Assembly (NCBI RefSeq): GCF_000355765.4
Contig: NZ_CP021106.3
Span: forward strand, 2,761,137-2,825,136
Length of the DNA: 64,000 nt
Origin: Nitrosospira lacus
GTDB taxonomy: Bacteria > Pseudomonadota > Gammaproteobacteria > Burkholderiales > Nitrosomonadaceae
Direction: 5' to 3'
Shown: piece after piece, positions 20,541 through 30,800 of the stretch
Layout: each line of letters begins with the position of its first letter
How positions within the stretch are numbered: position 1 is the first letter of the stretch
Program-made: the position numbers and the translations under genes
The notes under the pieces: model-generated
What the model saw: the letters and a program-made list of their open reading frames with translations, nothing else
Told to the model about the DNA's origin: nothing
The model's database searches: none

Positions 20541-22148
20541 ATGCCCCGCCCCCGATATCCCTCCCTGTTTCAGGTCAACACTCGTGTTTATTTGTCGGAG
20601 CACGCCGCCGGGTTAGCTCATCCGGCGACTCTGGATGACATTCCGGACCGTGCGCTGGACGAATGGGTCCAGGCTGGCTTCGACTTGATCTGGTTCCTCG
20701 GGGTCTGGCAGACAGGACCCGCTGGCCGACGAGTGTCGAAGTCCAACTCGGAATGGCTGAAGGAATTTCATCAGATACTCCCCGACTTACGCCCATCTGA
20801 TATCTGTGGTTCCTGCTTCGCGATTCAAGACTATCGGGTGCATGATGAATTTGGTGGAAACGAGGCTCTCGACCGGCTCCGTCAGCGCCTTGGAAACCGC
20901 GGCCTGCGCCTGATTCTCGATTTCGTACCGAACCATACTGCACTCGATCATCCCTGGGTAAGTGAGCACCCGGATTACTATGTCTGGGGAAGCAAGAAAC
21001 AGCTGGCTGCTGAACCACATAATTATTGCCGGACAGAGACGAGTGAAGGAGAACTTATTCTTGCCCATGGGCGCGATCCTTATTTCGCTGGCTGGCCGGA
21101 CACACTCCAGTTGAACTACGGCAACCCCGCCGTCCGGCAGGCCATGAACAGGGAATTGCGGAGAATCGCCACCCAATGCGACGGCGTGCGCTGCGATATG
21201 GCGATGCTGGTGCTGCCCGAAGTCTTCGAAAGGACATGGGGGATTGCCGCGGAGCCCTTTTGGCCATGGGTGACAAAGACCGTTCGTGATGAAATCACGG
21301 ATTTTCTATTTCTCGCCGAAGTGTACTGGGACCTGGAATCGATGCTCCAACAGCAGGGATTTGACTATACCTATGACAAGCGGCTTTATGATCATCTGCA
21401 TGAAATGCACGTACCCCCGCTACGGAAACACTTCCTGACCAGCCTGAATTTCCAGGACAAACTGGTGCGTTTCCTTGAAAACCATGACGAGCCGCGCGCG
21501 GCGGCAGCCTTCTCTCCGGAAACCCACCGCCCGGCGGCGATCATCACGTATCTGGCACCGGGATTGCGTTTTTTCCATCAGGGGCAATTCGAGGGCTGCA
21601 AGATACGAGTTCCGGTCCATTTGCGGCGGAGACCGGCGGAGCCAGTGGATCATGCTCTCGCCGAATTCTATGCGGCACTGCTTGAGTGCGTGCGAGTTCC
21701 GGTCTTTCGAGAAGGCGAGTGGCGGTTGCTCGAGTGCCGTCCCGCTTGGGATGGCAACTGGACCTCAGACTGCTTCGTCGCCTATTCCTGGATTGGAAAG
21801 GACGGAGAAAGGAGCTTGGTTGCAGTCAACTACTCGGATCACCAAAGCCAGTGTTATGTCGTAATTCCGTGGATCGGCCTCGAAGGACAAATGTGGCAAC
21901 TGAGCGATCGAATGGGAGCGGTGGTTTATGAAAGAAGCGGGGACTGTCTTGCCGCCCAGGGTCTTTATCTGGATATGCCGGCGTGGACTTATCACGTGTT
22001 TGATGTCCATGAGACCGGGAAGCACAGGGTCGGCGGGGATATAAGAATTACTACCCATAAAACGGTGATCCCTTGGCATAACCGTGGGAGACGCAGCTGG
22101 GTAGAGCCTAATACGGCAGTAACGAATCCGGTTTGGCCAGCAAGATGA
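20541..22148 (+). CDS. GH13 family glycosidase (alpha-amylase superfamily)
   Basis: 535-residue TIM-barrel enzyme acting on alpha-glucosidic bonds; substrate unknown. The four GH13 regions are present: I DFVPNHTALDH, II GVRCDMAMLVLPEV (nucleophile Asp), III LFLAEVYWD (acid/base Glu) and IV RFLENHDEPRAAAAF (stabilising Asp). Region II lacks the usual His after the Asp. No signal peptide is seen, so it is probably cytoplasmic. A C-terminal beta-domain spans about 420-500. The final 14 codons overlap the convergent phosphohexomutase gene by 41 bases. It is alone on its strand with a weak ribosome site. Trehalose, sucrose or glycogen metabolism are possible. Confidence 0.85.
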   Translation: MPRPRYPSLFQVNTRVYLSEHAAGLAHPATLDDIPDRALDEWVQAGFDLIWFLGVWQTGPAGRRVSKSNSEWLKEFHQILPDLRPSDICGSCFAIQDYRVHDEFGGNEALDRLRQRLGNRGLRLILDFVPNHTALDHPWVSEHPDYYVWGSKKQLAAEPHNYCRTETSEGELILAHGRDPYFAGWPDTLQLNYGNPAVRQAMNRELRRIATQCDGVRCDMAMLVLPEVFERTWGIAAEPFWPWVTKTVRDEITDFLFLAEVYWDLESMLQQQGFDYTYDKRLYDHLHEMHVPPLRKHFLTSLNFQDKLVRFLENHDEPRAAAAFSPETHRPAAIITYLAPGLRFFHQGQFEGCKIRVPVHLRRRPAEPVDHALAEFYAALLECVRVPVFREGEWRLLECRPAWDGNWTSDCFVAYSWIGKDGERSLVAVNYSDHQSQCYVVIPWIGLEGQMWQLSDRMGAVVYERSGDCLAAQGLYLDMPAWTYHVFDVHETGKHRVGGDIRITTHKTVIPWHNRGRRSWVEPNTAVTNPVWPAR

Positions 22149-23484
22149 CTCTGCGGAAGTCATCCTGGATACGTTTCAAGGCTGCTTCGTTATCCGCCTC
22201 AAAGCGTAGTACGATCACGGGCATGGTATTGGATGAGCGAGCCAGGCCAAAACCATCTTTGTATTCCACCCGCAATCCATCGGTGGTGATAACGCGCTCC
22301 GGGTTATCAAAGCGGGCGGATTCCTGGAGTTGCGCGATGACGGCGTAGTTTTCGCCTTCTTTCAATCTGATCTGCAGTTCCGGCGTGCTGATCGCGTCGG
22401 GGATGCCATGAAGGATAGCGTCAATGTCCGCATAATGACTGAGCAACTCCAGCAGACGGGCGCCCGCATAAAGACCATCGTCAAACCCATACCAGCGCTC
22501 CTTGAAGAAAATATGGCCACTCATCTCTCCTGCCAGCAGCGCACCCGTTTCTTTCAATTTCCCCTTGATGAACGAATGGCCGGTTTTCCACATGATAGGC
22601 TTGCCGCCATGACGCTCGATCCATGGCGCCAGATTACGGGTGCATTTCACATCAAAAATAATCTGGGCGCCGGGATTCCTGGATAACACGTCCGCGGCAA
22701 ACAACATCAATTGGCGGTCAGGATAAATAATACTGCCGTTCTTGGTTACCACGCCTACACGGTCACCATCGCCATCGAAGGCAAGCCCGATTTCCGCATC
22801 GGTGGTTTTGAGTGCGTGAATCAAGTCGCGCAGGTTCCCGGGCACGGACGGATCGGGATGATGATTGGGAAATGTGCCATCCACTTCGCAAAACAGCTCG
22901 ATTACCTCGCACCCCAGTCCGCGATACAACCGTGGCGCATAGGCACCGGCTACACCATTACCGCAATCGATGACAATTTTCATCGGGCGCGTCAGTCTTA
23001 CATCGCCGATTATGCGCCGAAGATAAGTTTCGCCAATGTCATGTTTACGATACCCACCCTCCCCATGAATAAGGTCATTGGTTTCAAGACGCAAACGCAG
23101 AGCCTGGATGGATTCGGCGGCCAGGGTTTCACCACCCAGCACCATTTTCAAACCGTTATAGTCGGGGGGATTGTGGCTGCCGGTGACCATTACCCCGGAA
23201 TAATCGCACAACGTATGGGCCGCAAAGTAAAGCATGGGGGTGGCGACCATCCCTACATCGACCACGTTAATTCCGCTTTTCTGCAAACCCCTCGCCAGTG
23301 CCAGCATAAGGTCCGGCCCTGATAATCTGCCATCCCGGCCCACTGCTATTGATGTAAGCCCACGGCCCCGCGCCTCGGAACCAATAGCATGTCCAATGGC
23401 TCCGACGATTTCGGCTGTTAGCGTCTTACCTACGATACCTCGAATATCGTAGGCTTTAAATATTTCTTGGGGAAATTCGTGCAT
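22108..23484 (-). CDS. algC: Phosphomannomutase/phosphoglucomutase
   Basis: Interconverts hexose 6- and 1-phosphates for polysaccharide and LPS precursors. 458 residues, standard for the PMM/PGM type. The four domains show the phosphoserine loop VMVTGSHNPPDYNG (Ser about 103), the metal loop AFDGDGDRVGV (about 237-242), the sugar-binding GEMSGHIFF and the C-terminal phosphate-binding segment RFEADNEAA. The N-terminus FKAYDIRGIVG is typical. It follows the small zinc-finger gene by 32 bases on the minus strand, and its 3' end overlaps the GH13 gene. The symbol algC is the name of the best-known member; manB is also used. Confidence 0.92.
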   Translation of the reverse strand: MHEFPQEIFKAYDIRGIVGKTLTAEIVGAIGHAIGSEARGRGLTSIAVGRDGRLSGPDLMLALARGLQKSGINVVDVGMVATPMLYFAAHTLCDYSGVMVTGSHNPPDYNGLKMVLGGETLAAESIQALRLRLETNDLIHGEGGYRKHDIGETYLRRIIGDVRLTRPMKIVIDCGNGVAGAYAPRLYRGLGCEVIELFCEVDGTFPNHHPDPSVPGNLRDLIHALKTTDAEIGLAFDGDGDRVGVVTKNGSIIYPDRQLMLFAADVLSRNPGAQIIFDVKCTRNLAPWIERHGGKPIMWKTGHSFIKGKLKETGALLAGEMSGHIFFKERWYGFDDGLYAGARLLELLSHYADIDAILHGIPDAISTPELQIRLKEGENYAVIAQLQESARFDNPERVITTDGLRVEYKDGFGLARSSNTMPVIVLRFEADNEAALKRIQDDFRRVILLAKPDSLLPY

Positions 23485-23516
23485 GAGATATCCGCGAAAC
23501 AGGATTTACGCTCTGC

Positions 23517-23723
23517 TCAATGGTGTCCCGACACCGCGCCGCCCTTGAGCTTGTAGCGTGTGCCGCAGTATGGGCATAGCGCTTCACCCGTGTCCTCTAT
23601 GGGTAGAAACACGCGCGGATGCGAATTCCATAACAGCATTGATGGCATTGGACAATGCAACGGCAGGTCATCCGCCGTGACTTCGATTTGGCGCTGTTTG
23701 TTATCGTTAACTTGATTCTGCAT
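23517..23723 (-). CDS. Small CHCC-type zinc-finger protein
   Basis: 68 residues. Cys and His ligands are arranged as LHCPMP ... NSHPRVFLP ... ALCPYCGTRY, which fits the zf-CHCC domain seen in NDUFS6-like and short bacterial proteins. Its role is unknown. It lies between ilvE (51 bases) and the phosphohexomutase gene (32 bases) in one probable transcript, a neighbourhood I recall from related betaproteobacteria. Confidence 0.8.
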   Translation of the reverse strand: MQNQVNDNKQRQIEVTADDLPLHCPMPSMLLWNSHPRVFLPIEDTGEALCPYCGTRYKLKGGAVSGHH

Positions 23724-23774
23724 CGACTATTCTCTTGGATTAGTTGGATATTAATCAGATGTAATCAACCGTGA

Positions 23775-24695
23775 TCAGACGTAGGTGAGCCAGGCAGCAT
23801 GCTTCTCGGTCTTTCCATTGACACAGTCGAAAAACATGGCTTGCAGTCGGGCGGTGATCGGGCCGCGCTTGCCACTGCCTATACTGCGATTATCAAGCTC
23901 TCGAATCGGCGTCACTTCGGCTGCGGTGCCGGTGAAAAATGCCTCATCAGCACAATAGACTTCGTCACGGGTAATACGCTTCTCGATCACCTGAATTCCG
24001 ATTTCCGCAGCCAGCTCGATGATGGATGCACGCGTAATGCCATCCAGACAGGAAGTCATGTCCGGCGTGTAGAGCTTGCCGTGCTTGATAATAAATATAT
24101 TCTCACCTGACCCTTCCGCCACATAGCCGTCCACATCCAGCAACAGGGCCTCATGATAGCCGTCATGGGCAACTTCCTGATGGGCCAGGATTGAATTAGC
24201 GTAGGTGGCGACCGACTTGGCACGGCACATGTTGACGTTAACATGATGGCGTGTGAATGACGAGGTCTTGACACGGATACCGTTTTCCAGACCGTCTGCC
24301 CCCAGGTAGGCACCCCACGGCCAGGCTGCGACAGCCACATGTACGGAAAGCGTCTTGGCGGAGATACCCATGGCCTCTGAGCCGTAAAACACTATCGGAC
24401 GGATATAGCACGATTCCAGGTTATTCTGCTTCACCATATCGCGTTGGGCTTGCATCAGCGTCGCCTTGTCATAAGGCATTTTCATCATGAAAATATGCGC
24501 TGAATTGAATAACCGGTCGGTATGTTCCCGCAGACGAAAAATAGCGGGACCTTGGGGTGTCTGATAGGCACGCACTCCTTCGAATACCCCCAAGCCATAG
24601 TGCAGCGTATGGGTAAGCACATGTGTGGTAGCATCGCGCCACGGAATTATTTTACCATCGCTCCAGATCACGCCGTCGCGGTCAGCCATTGACAT
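23775..24695 (-). CDS. ilvE: Branched-chain amino-acid aminotransferase
   Basis: PLP enzyme (fold type IV) that makes valine, leucine and isoleucine from their keto acids. 306 residues. Marks are THTLHYGLGVFEGVRAY, the PLP lysine in NMCRAKSVATYANS (about Lys160), YHEALLLDVDGYVAEGSGENIF, CLDGITRASI and FFTGTAAEVTPI. It is preceded by glnE on the same strand with a 122-base gap, long enough for its own promoter. Confidence 0.95.
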   Translation of the reverse strand: MSMADRDGVIWSDGKIIPWRDATTHVLTHTLHYGLGVFEGVRAYQTPQGPAIFRLREHTDRLFNSAHIFMMKMPYDKATLMQAQRDMVKQNNLESCYIRPIVFYGSEAMGISAKTLSVHVAVAAWPWGAYLGADGLENGIRVKTSSFTRHHVNVNMCRAKSVATYANSILAHQEVAHDGYHEALLLDVDGYVAEGSGENIFIIKHGKLYTPDMTSCLDGITRASIIELAAEIGIQVIEKRITRDEVYCADEAFFTGTAAEVTPIRELDNRSIGSGKRGPITARLQAMFFDCVNGKTEKHAAWLTYV

Positions 24696-24817
24696 GCAGA
24701 GACTCCCAGGGAAAATTAATATCTAAGTATTCTAACGCATTTTCACATTAAAAAATGAAAACACCCGGCCCGTGTCAGCGCTGTTTTTTACATTTATTTC
24801 CAGGCCACACAACGAAA

Positions 24818-27619
24818 TTACCGAGCCCGAGAGGGGGGCTGTATGACAAATACCTCTTCCCATAAACGTAACACTGCCGCAACGTTGTCCCTCAAACAAT
24901 CCAATTCGACACGTGCAAACTGTTGTGATTTATTCCCTGCCGATGGAATACCTCCAAGCCCCGAATCCCCATTTAATCTCAACCGATGCTGCACCCGCCG
25001 GAATTCCCGGTAAGCATGAAGCACCTTTTCCGCCGTTTCCACATGAATAAGCCCAAGCTCGCCAGCAAGTCTAAGCAGTCCGATATTACCGATATTGTTT
25101 GTTAATTCCGGATATTCGCAAGCGTAGCCCAGAACCAAATATTGCACGATGAACTCAACATCAATAATGCCGCCGCGATCATGTTTAATATCAAACAAGC
25201 CGGTTGAATTAGGGTGAGCGTCCTGCATTCTCTGACGCATCCTCAAAACTTCGCTGGCGAGATCCGCCAGATTACGCCGCTGGGAAAGGACTGCTTTGCG
25301 GATATTCTCGAACGCCTCTCTTACATAAGCGTCTCCTGCCACGAAACGCGCTCTTGTCAGAGCCTGATGCTCCCATACCCAAGCCTGATTTCGCTGGTAT
25401 TGATCAAAGGCGTCGATGGAACTCACCAGCAAGCCGCTGCCCCCGTCGGGCCGTAAACGCAAATCGGTTTCATATAATAACCCGGCCGATGTGTAACTGG
25501 TAAGCCAGGAATTAACGCGCTGGCATAACCTGGCGTAGATTTCCGGCGCATCGGGATGCGGATCATCATACAGAAAAATGATATCCAGATCGGATGCATA
25601 ACCCAGCTCCTTTCCGCCCAGCTTGCCGTAGCCAACGATACCGAAAGCCGGGGTATCCCGATGCTTCCTTCTCAATCCAGACCAAGCCAGGTGCAACACG
25701 GTATCGAGTATCAAGTCCGCCAGGTCGCTCAAGTGATCACTCAGCGTTTCCAACGGCAGCAATCCTTCCAAATCCCTGGCCAGCAACCGGAATACTTCGG
25801 TATGGTGAAAATGCCGCAGCACATCCATTTGCTGCTCAACATTGTCACGTCCGGAATCGCCTATATCGGCTAATTGCCGGTTTAACCTCGCGCTTGACCG
25901 GGACCAGTCAGGTACACTTTGGAAATCGGCGGGACTAAGCAGCTCGTCCAGTAAAATAGGATGCTGGCTCAGGTATTCGCCGGCCCATTGACTTGCACTA
26001 ACAAGCTTGGCTACGCGCTCCAGTGCCTGGGGATATTCCCGCAACAGTGCAAGATAGGCGGCACGCCGGCTTATGCTTTCGAGCAGCAACAACAAACGTT
26101 CCAGGGTAATGTCTGCAGGCGGGAATTTGGCAGCCACCTCGATCAAGGCGGGAACGAGCGCATCGACCCGATTTTTACTGGATTTGGGAAGCTGCCGATA
26201 GCGGACGCTGGCACGAAACTCCTGCAAGCGTCCAAGAATTCTTTCGGGGTTGGAAAATCCCATGGTAACCAGTTGCGCGGTGGCGGCTTCGGCCCCAGCC
26301 CCCTCCATAGCTTGTTCCTGCCACAGCCATGCAAGTGTGTCGAGCTTTTGGGACTGCCGCGGCGCCGCGAATATTTGCTCAAAGTGACCGGTTACATTGC
26401 ATCGATGACGATCGAGTTCGCGCAAAAAATCGTCATAACCATGAAAACCCATTGTGATGGCTATCAGCGCCTGATCCGCGGAGCTTTCTGGCAACGTCTG
26501 GGTCTGTTGATCGTCAAGGTACTGCAAGCGGTGCTCAAGATTGCGTAAAAAATAATAGGCATCTGAAAGTTCCGCGGCTGCTTGGTCCGATAGTTGACGT
26601 TTTTCCCGCAGAAGCTCCAACACCGCAAGCGTGGGACGAATTCGCAGGCTGGCATCACGCCCGCCGCGGATCAGTTGAAATACTTGAGCGATGAATTCGA
26701 TCTCGCGAATGCCGCCTGGGCCAAGCTTGATATTTTCATGCATTTCGCGACGGCTGACCTCGTGGCGAATTTGCGAATGCAGGTCGCGCATTGATTCATA
26801 GGCACCAAAGTCCAGATATTTCCGGAATACGAACGGTTGCGTTATCCGCTCCATAAGGACCGATCCCTGCGCCCAGGGACCCGCGATGACTCGACTCTTG
26901 ATCCAGGCGTAACGCTCCCACTCCCGCCCCTGAGTGACGAAGTACTCTTCCAGCATGGCAAAGCTCATCGCCAGCGGACCGCTCTCGCCATAGGGACGCA
27001 ACCGCATATCCACCCGAAAAACAAATCCATCGGGAGTCATGTCATTGAGACTGGCAATCAGCCTGCGGCCCAGGCGAGCAAAAAAATCATGATTTGAAAT
27101 AGACCGGGCGCCACTGGTTTCGCCATCTTCCGGGTAAATGAAAATCAGATCAACATCCGATGAGACATTAAGTTCACCGCCCCCCAGCTTACCCATGGCG
27201 ATCACCAGCATCTCCTGGGGAATTCCACGCTCCGCACTTCTGGGTTGACCGTAGCGGCCAGACTCGGCTAACCACGCGTGGTGGCGTCCCAGCGCGAAAT
27301 CGATGACGGTTTCCGCCAGGTCGGTCATGCTCATCATGACTTCGGCAAGATCGGCCAATCCACCCAGATCACGTACTATCAGGCGCAGCATTACCCTCTT
27401 GCGCAAGCTGCGCAAGAGATTATTCAGTCCTGCCTCATCATTCGCTGCGCCGACGCTTGCATCCAGAAATGCTTGCATCTCCTCCCGGAAAATAGCGTAC
27501 TTCAAATTTTGCCTGAGTTCCGTCAGCAACCCCGGCTCGCTTTTCAGCAAGTGCTGTACATAACGGCTGCATGGCAAAACAGCTTCAATTATTTTTTCAT
27601 GGGGATGATCAGCATGCAT
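24818..27619 (-). CDS. glnE: Bifunctional glutamine-synthetase adenylyltransferase/deadenylylase
   Basis: Controls glutamine synthetase by adding and removing AMP in response to PII. 933 residues with the usual two-fold layout: N-terminal nucleotidyltransferase domain with GKLGGGELNVSSDVDLIFIY (deadenylylation), a GlnD-PII-type helical linker, the second domain with GKLGGKELGYASDLDIIFLYDD (adenylylation), and the C-terminal DRGGIIDVEFIVQYLVL segment. Both Asp-x-Asp metal sites are intact. It is divergent from the yhdP-like gene with about 206 bases between them. Confidence 0.95.
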   Translation of the reverse strand: MHADHPHEKIIEAVLPCSRYVQHLLKSEPGLLTELRQNLKYAIFREEMQAFLDASVGAANDEAGLNNLLRSLRKRVMLRLIVRDLGGLADLAEVMMSMTDLAETVIDFALGRHHAWLAESGRYGQPRSAERGIPQEMLVIAMGKLGGGELNVSSDVDLIFIYPEDGETSGARSISNHDFFARLGRRLIASLNDMTPDGFVFRVDMRLRPYGESGPLAMSFAMLEEYFVTQGREWERYAWIKSRVIAGPWAQGSVLMERITQPFVFRKYLDFGAYESMRDLHSQIRHEVSRREMHENIKLGPGGIREIEFIAQVFQLIRGGRDASLRIRPTLAVLELLREKRQLSDQAAAELSDAYYFLRNLEHRLQYLDDQQTQTLPESSADQALIAITMGFHGYDDFLRELDRHRCNVTGHFEQIFAAPRQSQKLDTLAWLWQEQAMEGAGAEAATAQLVTMGFSNPERILGRLQEFRASVRYRQLPKSSKNRVDALVPALIEVAAKFPPADITLERLLLLLESISRRAAYLALLREYPQALERVAKLVSASQWAGEYLSQHPILLDELLSPADFQSVPDWSRSSARLNRQLADIGDSGRDNVEQQMDVLRHFHHTEVFRLLARDLEGLLPLETLSDHLSDLADLILDTVLHLAWSGLRRKHRDTPAFGIVGYGKLGGKELGYASDLDIIFLYDDPHPDAPEIYARLCQRVNSWLTSYTSAGLLYETDLRLRPDGGSGLLVSSIDAFDQYQRNQAWVWEHQALTRARFVAGDAYVREAFENIRKAVLSQRRNLADLASEVLRMRQRMQDAHPNSTGLFDIKHDRGGIIDVEFIVQYLVLGYACEYPELTNNIGNIGLLRLAGELGLIHVETAEKVLHAYREFRRVQHRLRLNGDSGLGGIPSAGNKSQQFARVELDCLRDNVAAVLRLWEEVFVIQPPSRAR

Positions 27620-27825
27620 GGTTAAGAATTCGGAGTTACAATAAATTTTTCAAAAAACCGGCTATTCCAGCAGCATGGCATAATTCACCCGAACAATTGA
27701 ACAAAGAATGGCGCACTATATCTAATTCGATAATTTACTCATCCTTTCAACGCTGAGTACACTTTGTATCTTCCCCGCCCGACACGGAAAAACGGATTGT
27801 CTGGATATAAAACTGGAACCATTTA

Positions 27826-30800
27826 TTGAACCCATCAGTAATTTTACCTCTTGCGAGGGGGAGTGGCCGTCTATTAAGGTTATTCACGTGGGTACTGATT
27901 GTGGCGGCGGTCGTTTTCTCTTTTCTGCTGCTATCGCTACGCTACTGGCTGTTACCCGACATTGAGCGTTACCGTGAAACTATCGCTTCCGCCATCAGCC
28001 ACGCTTCCGGACAGCACGTAACCCTCGGCGGAATCAGCGCAAACTGGGATGGATTTCGCCCCCATATGATGCTGCGCACCATCAAGGTGCACGATAAAGC
28101 GGGCAATATCGCATTGTTGCTACATCATCTGGAAGGTACGCTTTCGTGGCGCTCATTATTGCATGGCGAGTTGCGGTTTCGTGAAATTGGAATCGAACAG
28201 CCTGACCTGATTGTGCGTCGCGATACCTCGGGCGGGATTCATGTGGCAGGCTTTGCGCTTACCAGTGAACTGACGGACGACGAGCAGGGTTTTTCTGACT
28301 GGCTTCTGCGTCAGCGGCAAGTCCTCATCAATAACGCCAGCATCCTCTGGCAGGACGACCTGCGCGGCGCACCCGAACTGGAATTACTGGTCGACCTGCG
28401 ACTTGAGAATCATGGCAACCGACATCGCTTCGGTATTCGAGCCACTCCCCCCGCCGAACTTGCTGCACGACTGGACATTCGCGGGGATTTTACCGGTGAA
28501 TCGTTGAGCATCCCCCAGCAGTGGCGAGGACAACTATTTGCGCAAATCGATCATGCCGATATTGCTGCCGCGCTTGTCTGGCTGCCCTTTCCACAGGAAA
28601 TAAAATTCAGCCGCGGTACAGGCGCGCTGCGCATGTGGACTCGGGTAGACCAGGGAGATATGAATAAATTGACGGCTGACATGCGCTTGCATAACGTGAG
28701 AACGCAGCTGGCGGAAGGCTTGCCGGAGTTGAATCTCATCCGTTTGCGGGGTAGAGTGGGTTGGCAAACGAAAAGTGATGATGCGAAAAAGAGTATGGAA
28801 CTATTTGCACGCGGACTGAGTGCATCGGTCAGCGGCGAAGGAGAATTGCAGCCGGTAAATTTTTCGCTGCGGCTGATTTCCCCGCATGGCAATCAATCCG
28901 GTGGTGGAAGATTAAGTGTCGACAACCTGAATCTGAAAGCATATGGGGATCTGGTGGAGTATCTGCCGATGGGTCGGCCTCTGCGCGAACAGCTTGAAAA
29001 GGTATCGCTTCGTGGAGAAATTCACTACATGCGGGCAAAATGGGACGGTGAATGGCCAACACCCTCCCATTTCAGCGCGAAAGGAGGATTTGCCAATCTG
29101 GGCATGAGAAAGCATGAAAGCCTCCCAGCTTTCAGCGGCGTTACAGGTAATATCGACGTTACGGAACGAGGCGGCACCCTGAATCTTAATTCTCAACAGG
29201 TCAGGCTGGAATTACCCGACACATTCCCCGAACCGCTGATGCTGGATGTGTTTACCGGCCAGACGAGCTGGAGCTTTCTGCCTGAGGGAAATTCCATTGC
29301 ATTCAAGTTCAACAATATCTCTTTCTCCAATCCCCATGCGGCCGGACTGGTTTATGGAAGTTATCATTTCATTCCGGGTAAACCCGGGGTGATTGATCTG
29401 ACTGGCCACCTGACCCGGGCGGATGCCGGCTCTCTGCGACACTACACTCCCATAACGGCAAACCCTTACCTTCACGATTGGCTTGGTAAATCCATCATTG
29501 CTGGAGAATTTCTGGATGTGCGACTGCATCTTAAGGGCGATCTGGTCGACTTTCCTTTCGCTCGAGGGAATACGGGCATTTTCCGGCTGCATGCGAAAGC
29601 GTCGGAAGTCATACTGGATCATATCCAGGGAGCGCCACGGATAGAGAATATATCGGGGAATCTGCAGTTTCAGGGCAACGGTATGAAGCTCGATGCTTCG
29701 CAGGCAAGTATCTCTGGTGCGAGATTAAGCAAGGTGAAGCTGCAAATTTCGGACATGACCGCATCCAATGCGGTGCTGGAAACCCAGGGAGAAGCAAATG
29801 GCCCCACCAGCGAGTTCCTGAAATTTGCCGCAAAATATGTGACAGACAGCCGCAGCAATAGCCTCACCGATGATGTCAACATTAACGGAAATGGAAAATT
29901 ATTGCTTAAGCTCGATATTCCCCTGCACGAGGGGGATATCAAGCTCGCGGGCAATTACCAGTTCATCGACAACCAGATCAATCCCGGTGCGCGCATACCC
30001 AATATAGGCAACGTCAACGGCATACTCGCTTTCTCCGGTTCCGAGATAAAGATAGAAAATATTACCGCTCAATTTCTTGGTGGACCAGTTACCGTCAACT
30101 CCACTCCCATGCCCGGTGGAGGCATGCATCTGTCCGCTATTGGCAAAGCCAGTCCCGGCAATCTCTATCAGTCGTCGCTGGGCGGGATCATGAATCCCGC
30201 CCAGCTATGGACGCGGCATCTGCGTGGCAGTGCGGATTGGCGGGCATCCATTCATATCCACAACAAGTTGGTAAATATATCCGTCGAATCATCACTGCAA
30301 GGCATGACGTTGGCACTGCCTGAGCCTTTTTCCAAAGCGGCGGCGGATAGTGTGCCACTTCGCTTTGAAAGAAGAGCATCGGAACACGGAGATGTCTTGA
30401 GTTTTGGCTATGGCGGGCTGGTAACAGCAAGAATCAGGCGTGCCCAAGATAAAACGGGCAACTATCATGTAGAGCGTGGCGTCGTGAATTTCGGTACCAG
30501 ACCCGCCCTGTTACCTGAAGAAAAGGGAATATCGTTGACGGGCGCCTTGCCACGACTTGATCTGGATCGCTGGCGAAATCTGCTCGCAGAATTCAACGAC
30601 GAGGCTGCGCCATCCCTGAGTCTTGCAAGAATCAACGCTCACATCGGCATACTCGACGTTCTGGGTAAGCGCCTCAACGATATTACGCTCAACGCCAGCA
30701 AGGAAGATGAATTATGGCATTCCACCGTTACAAGCGCGGAAATCAAGGGAGGCGTGAGCTGGGACCTGACAGGCAATGGCAAGATCATAGCGCGCTTGAG

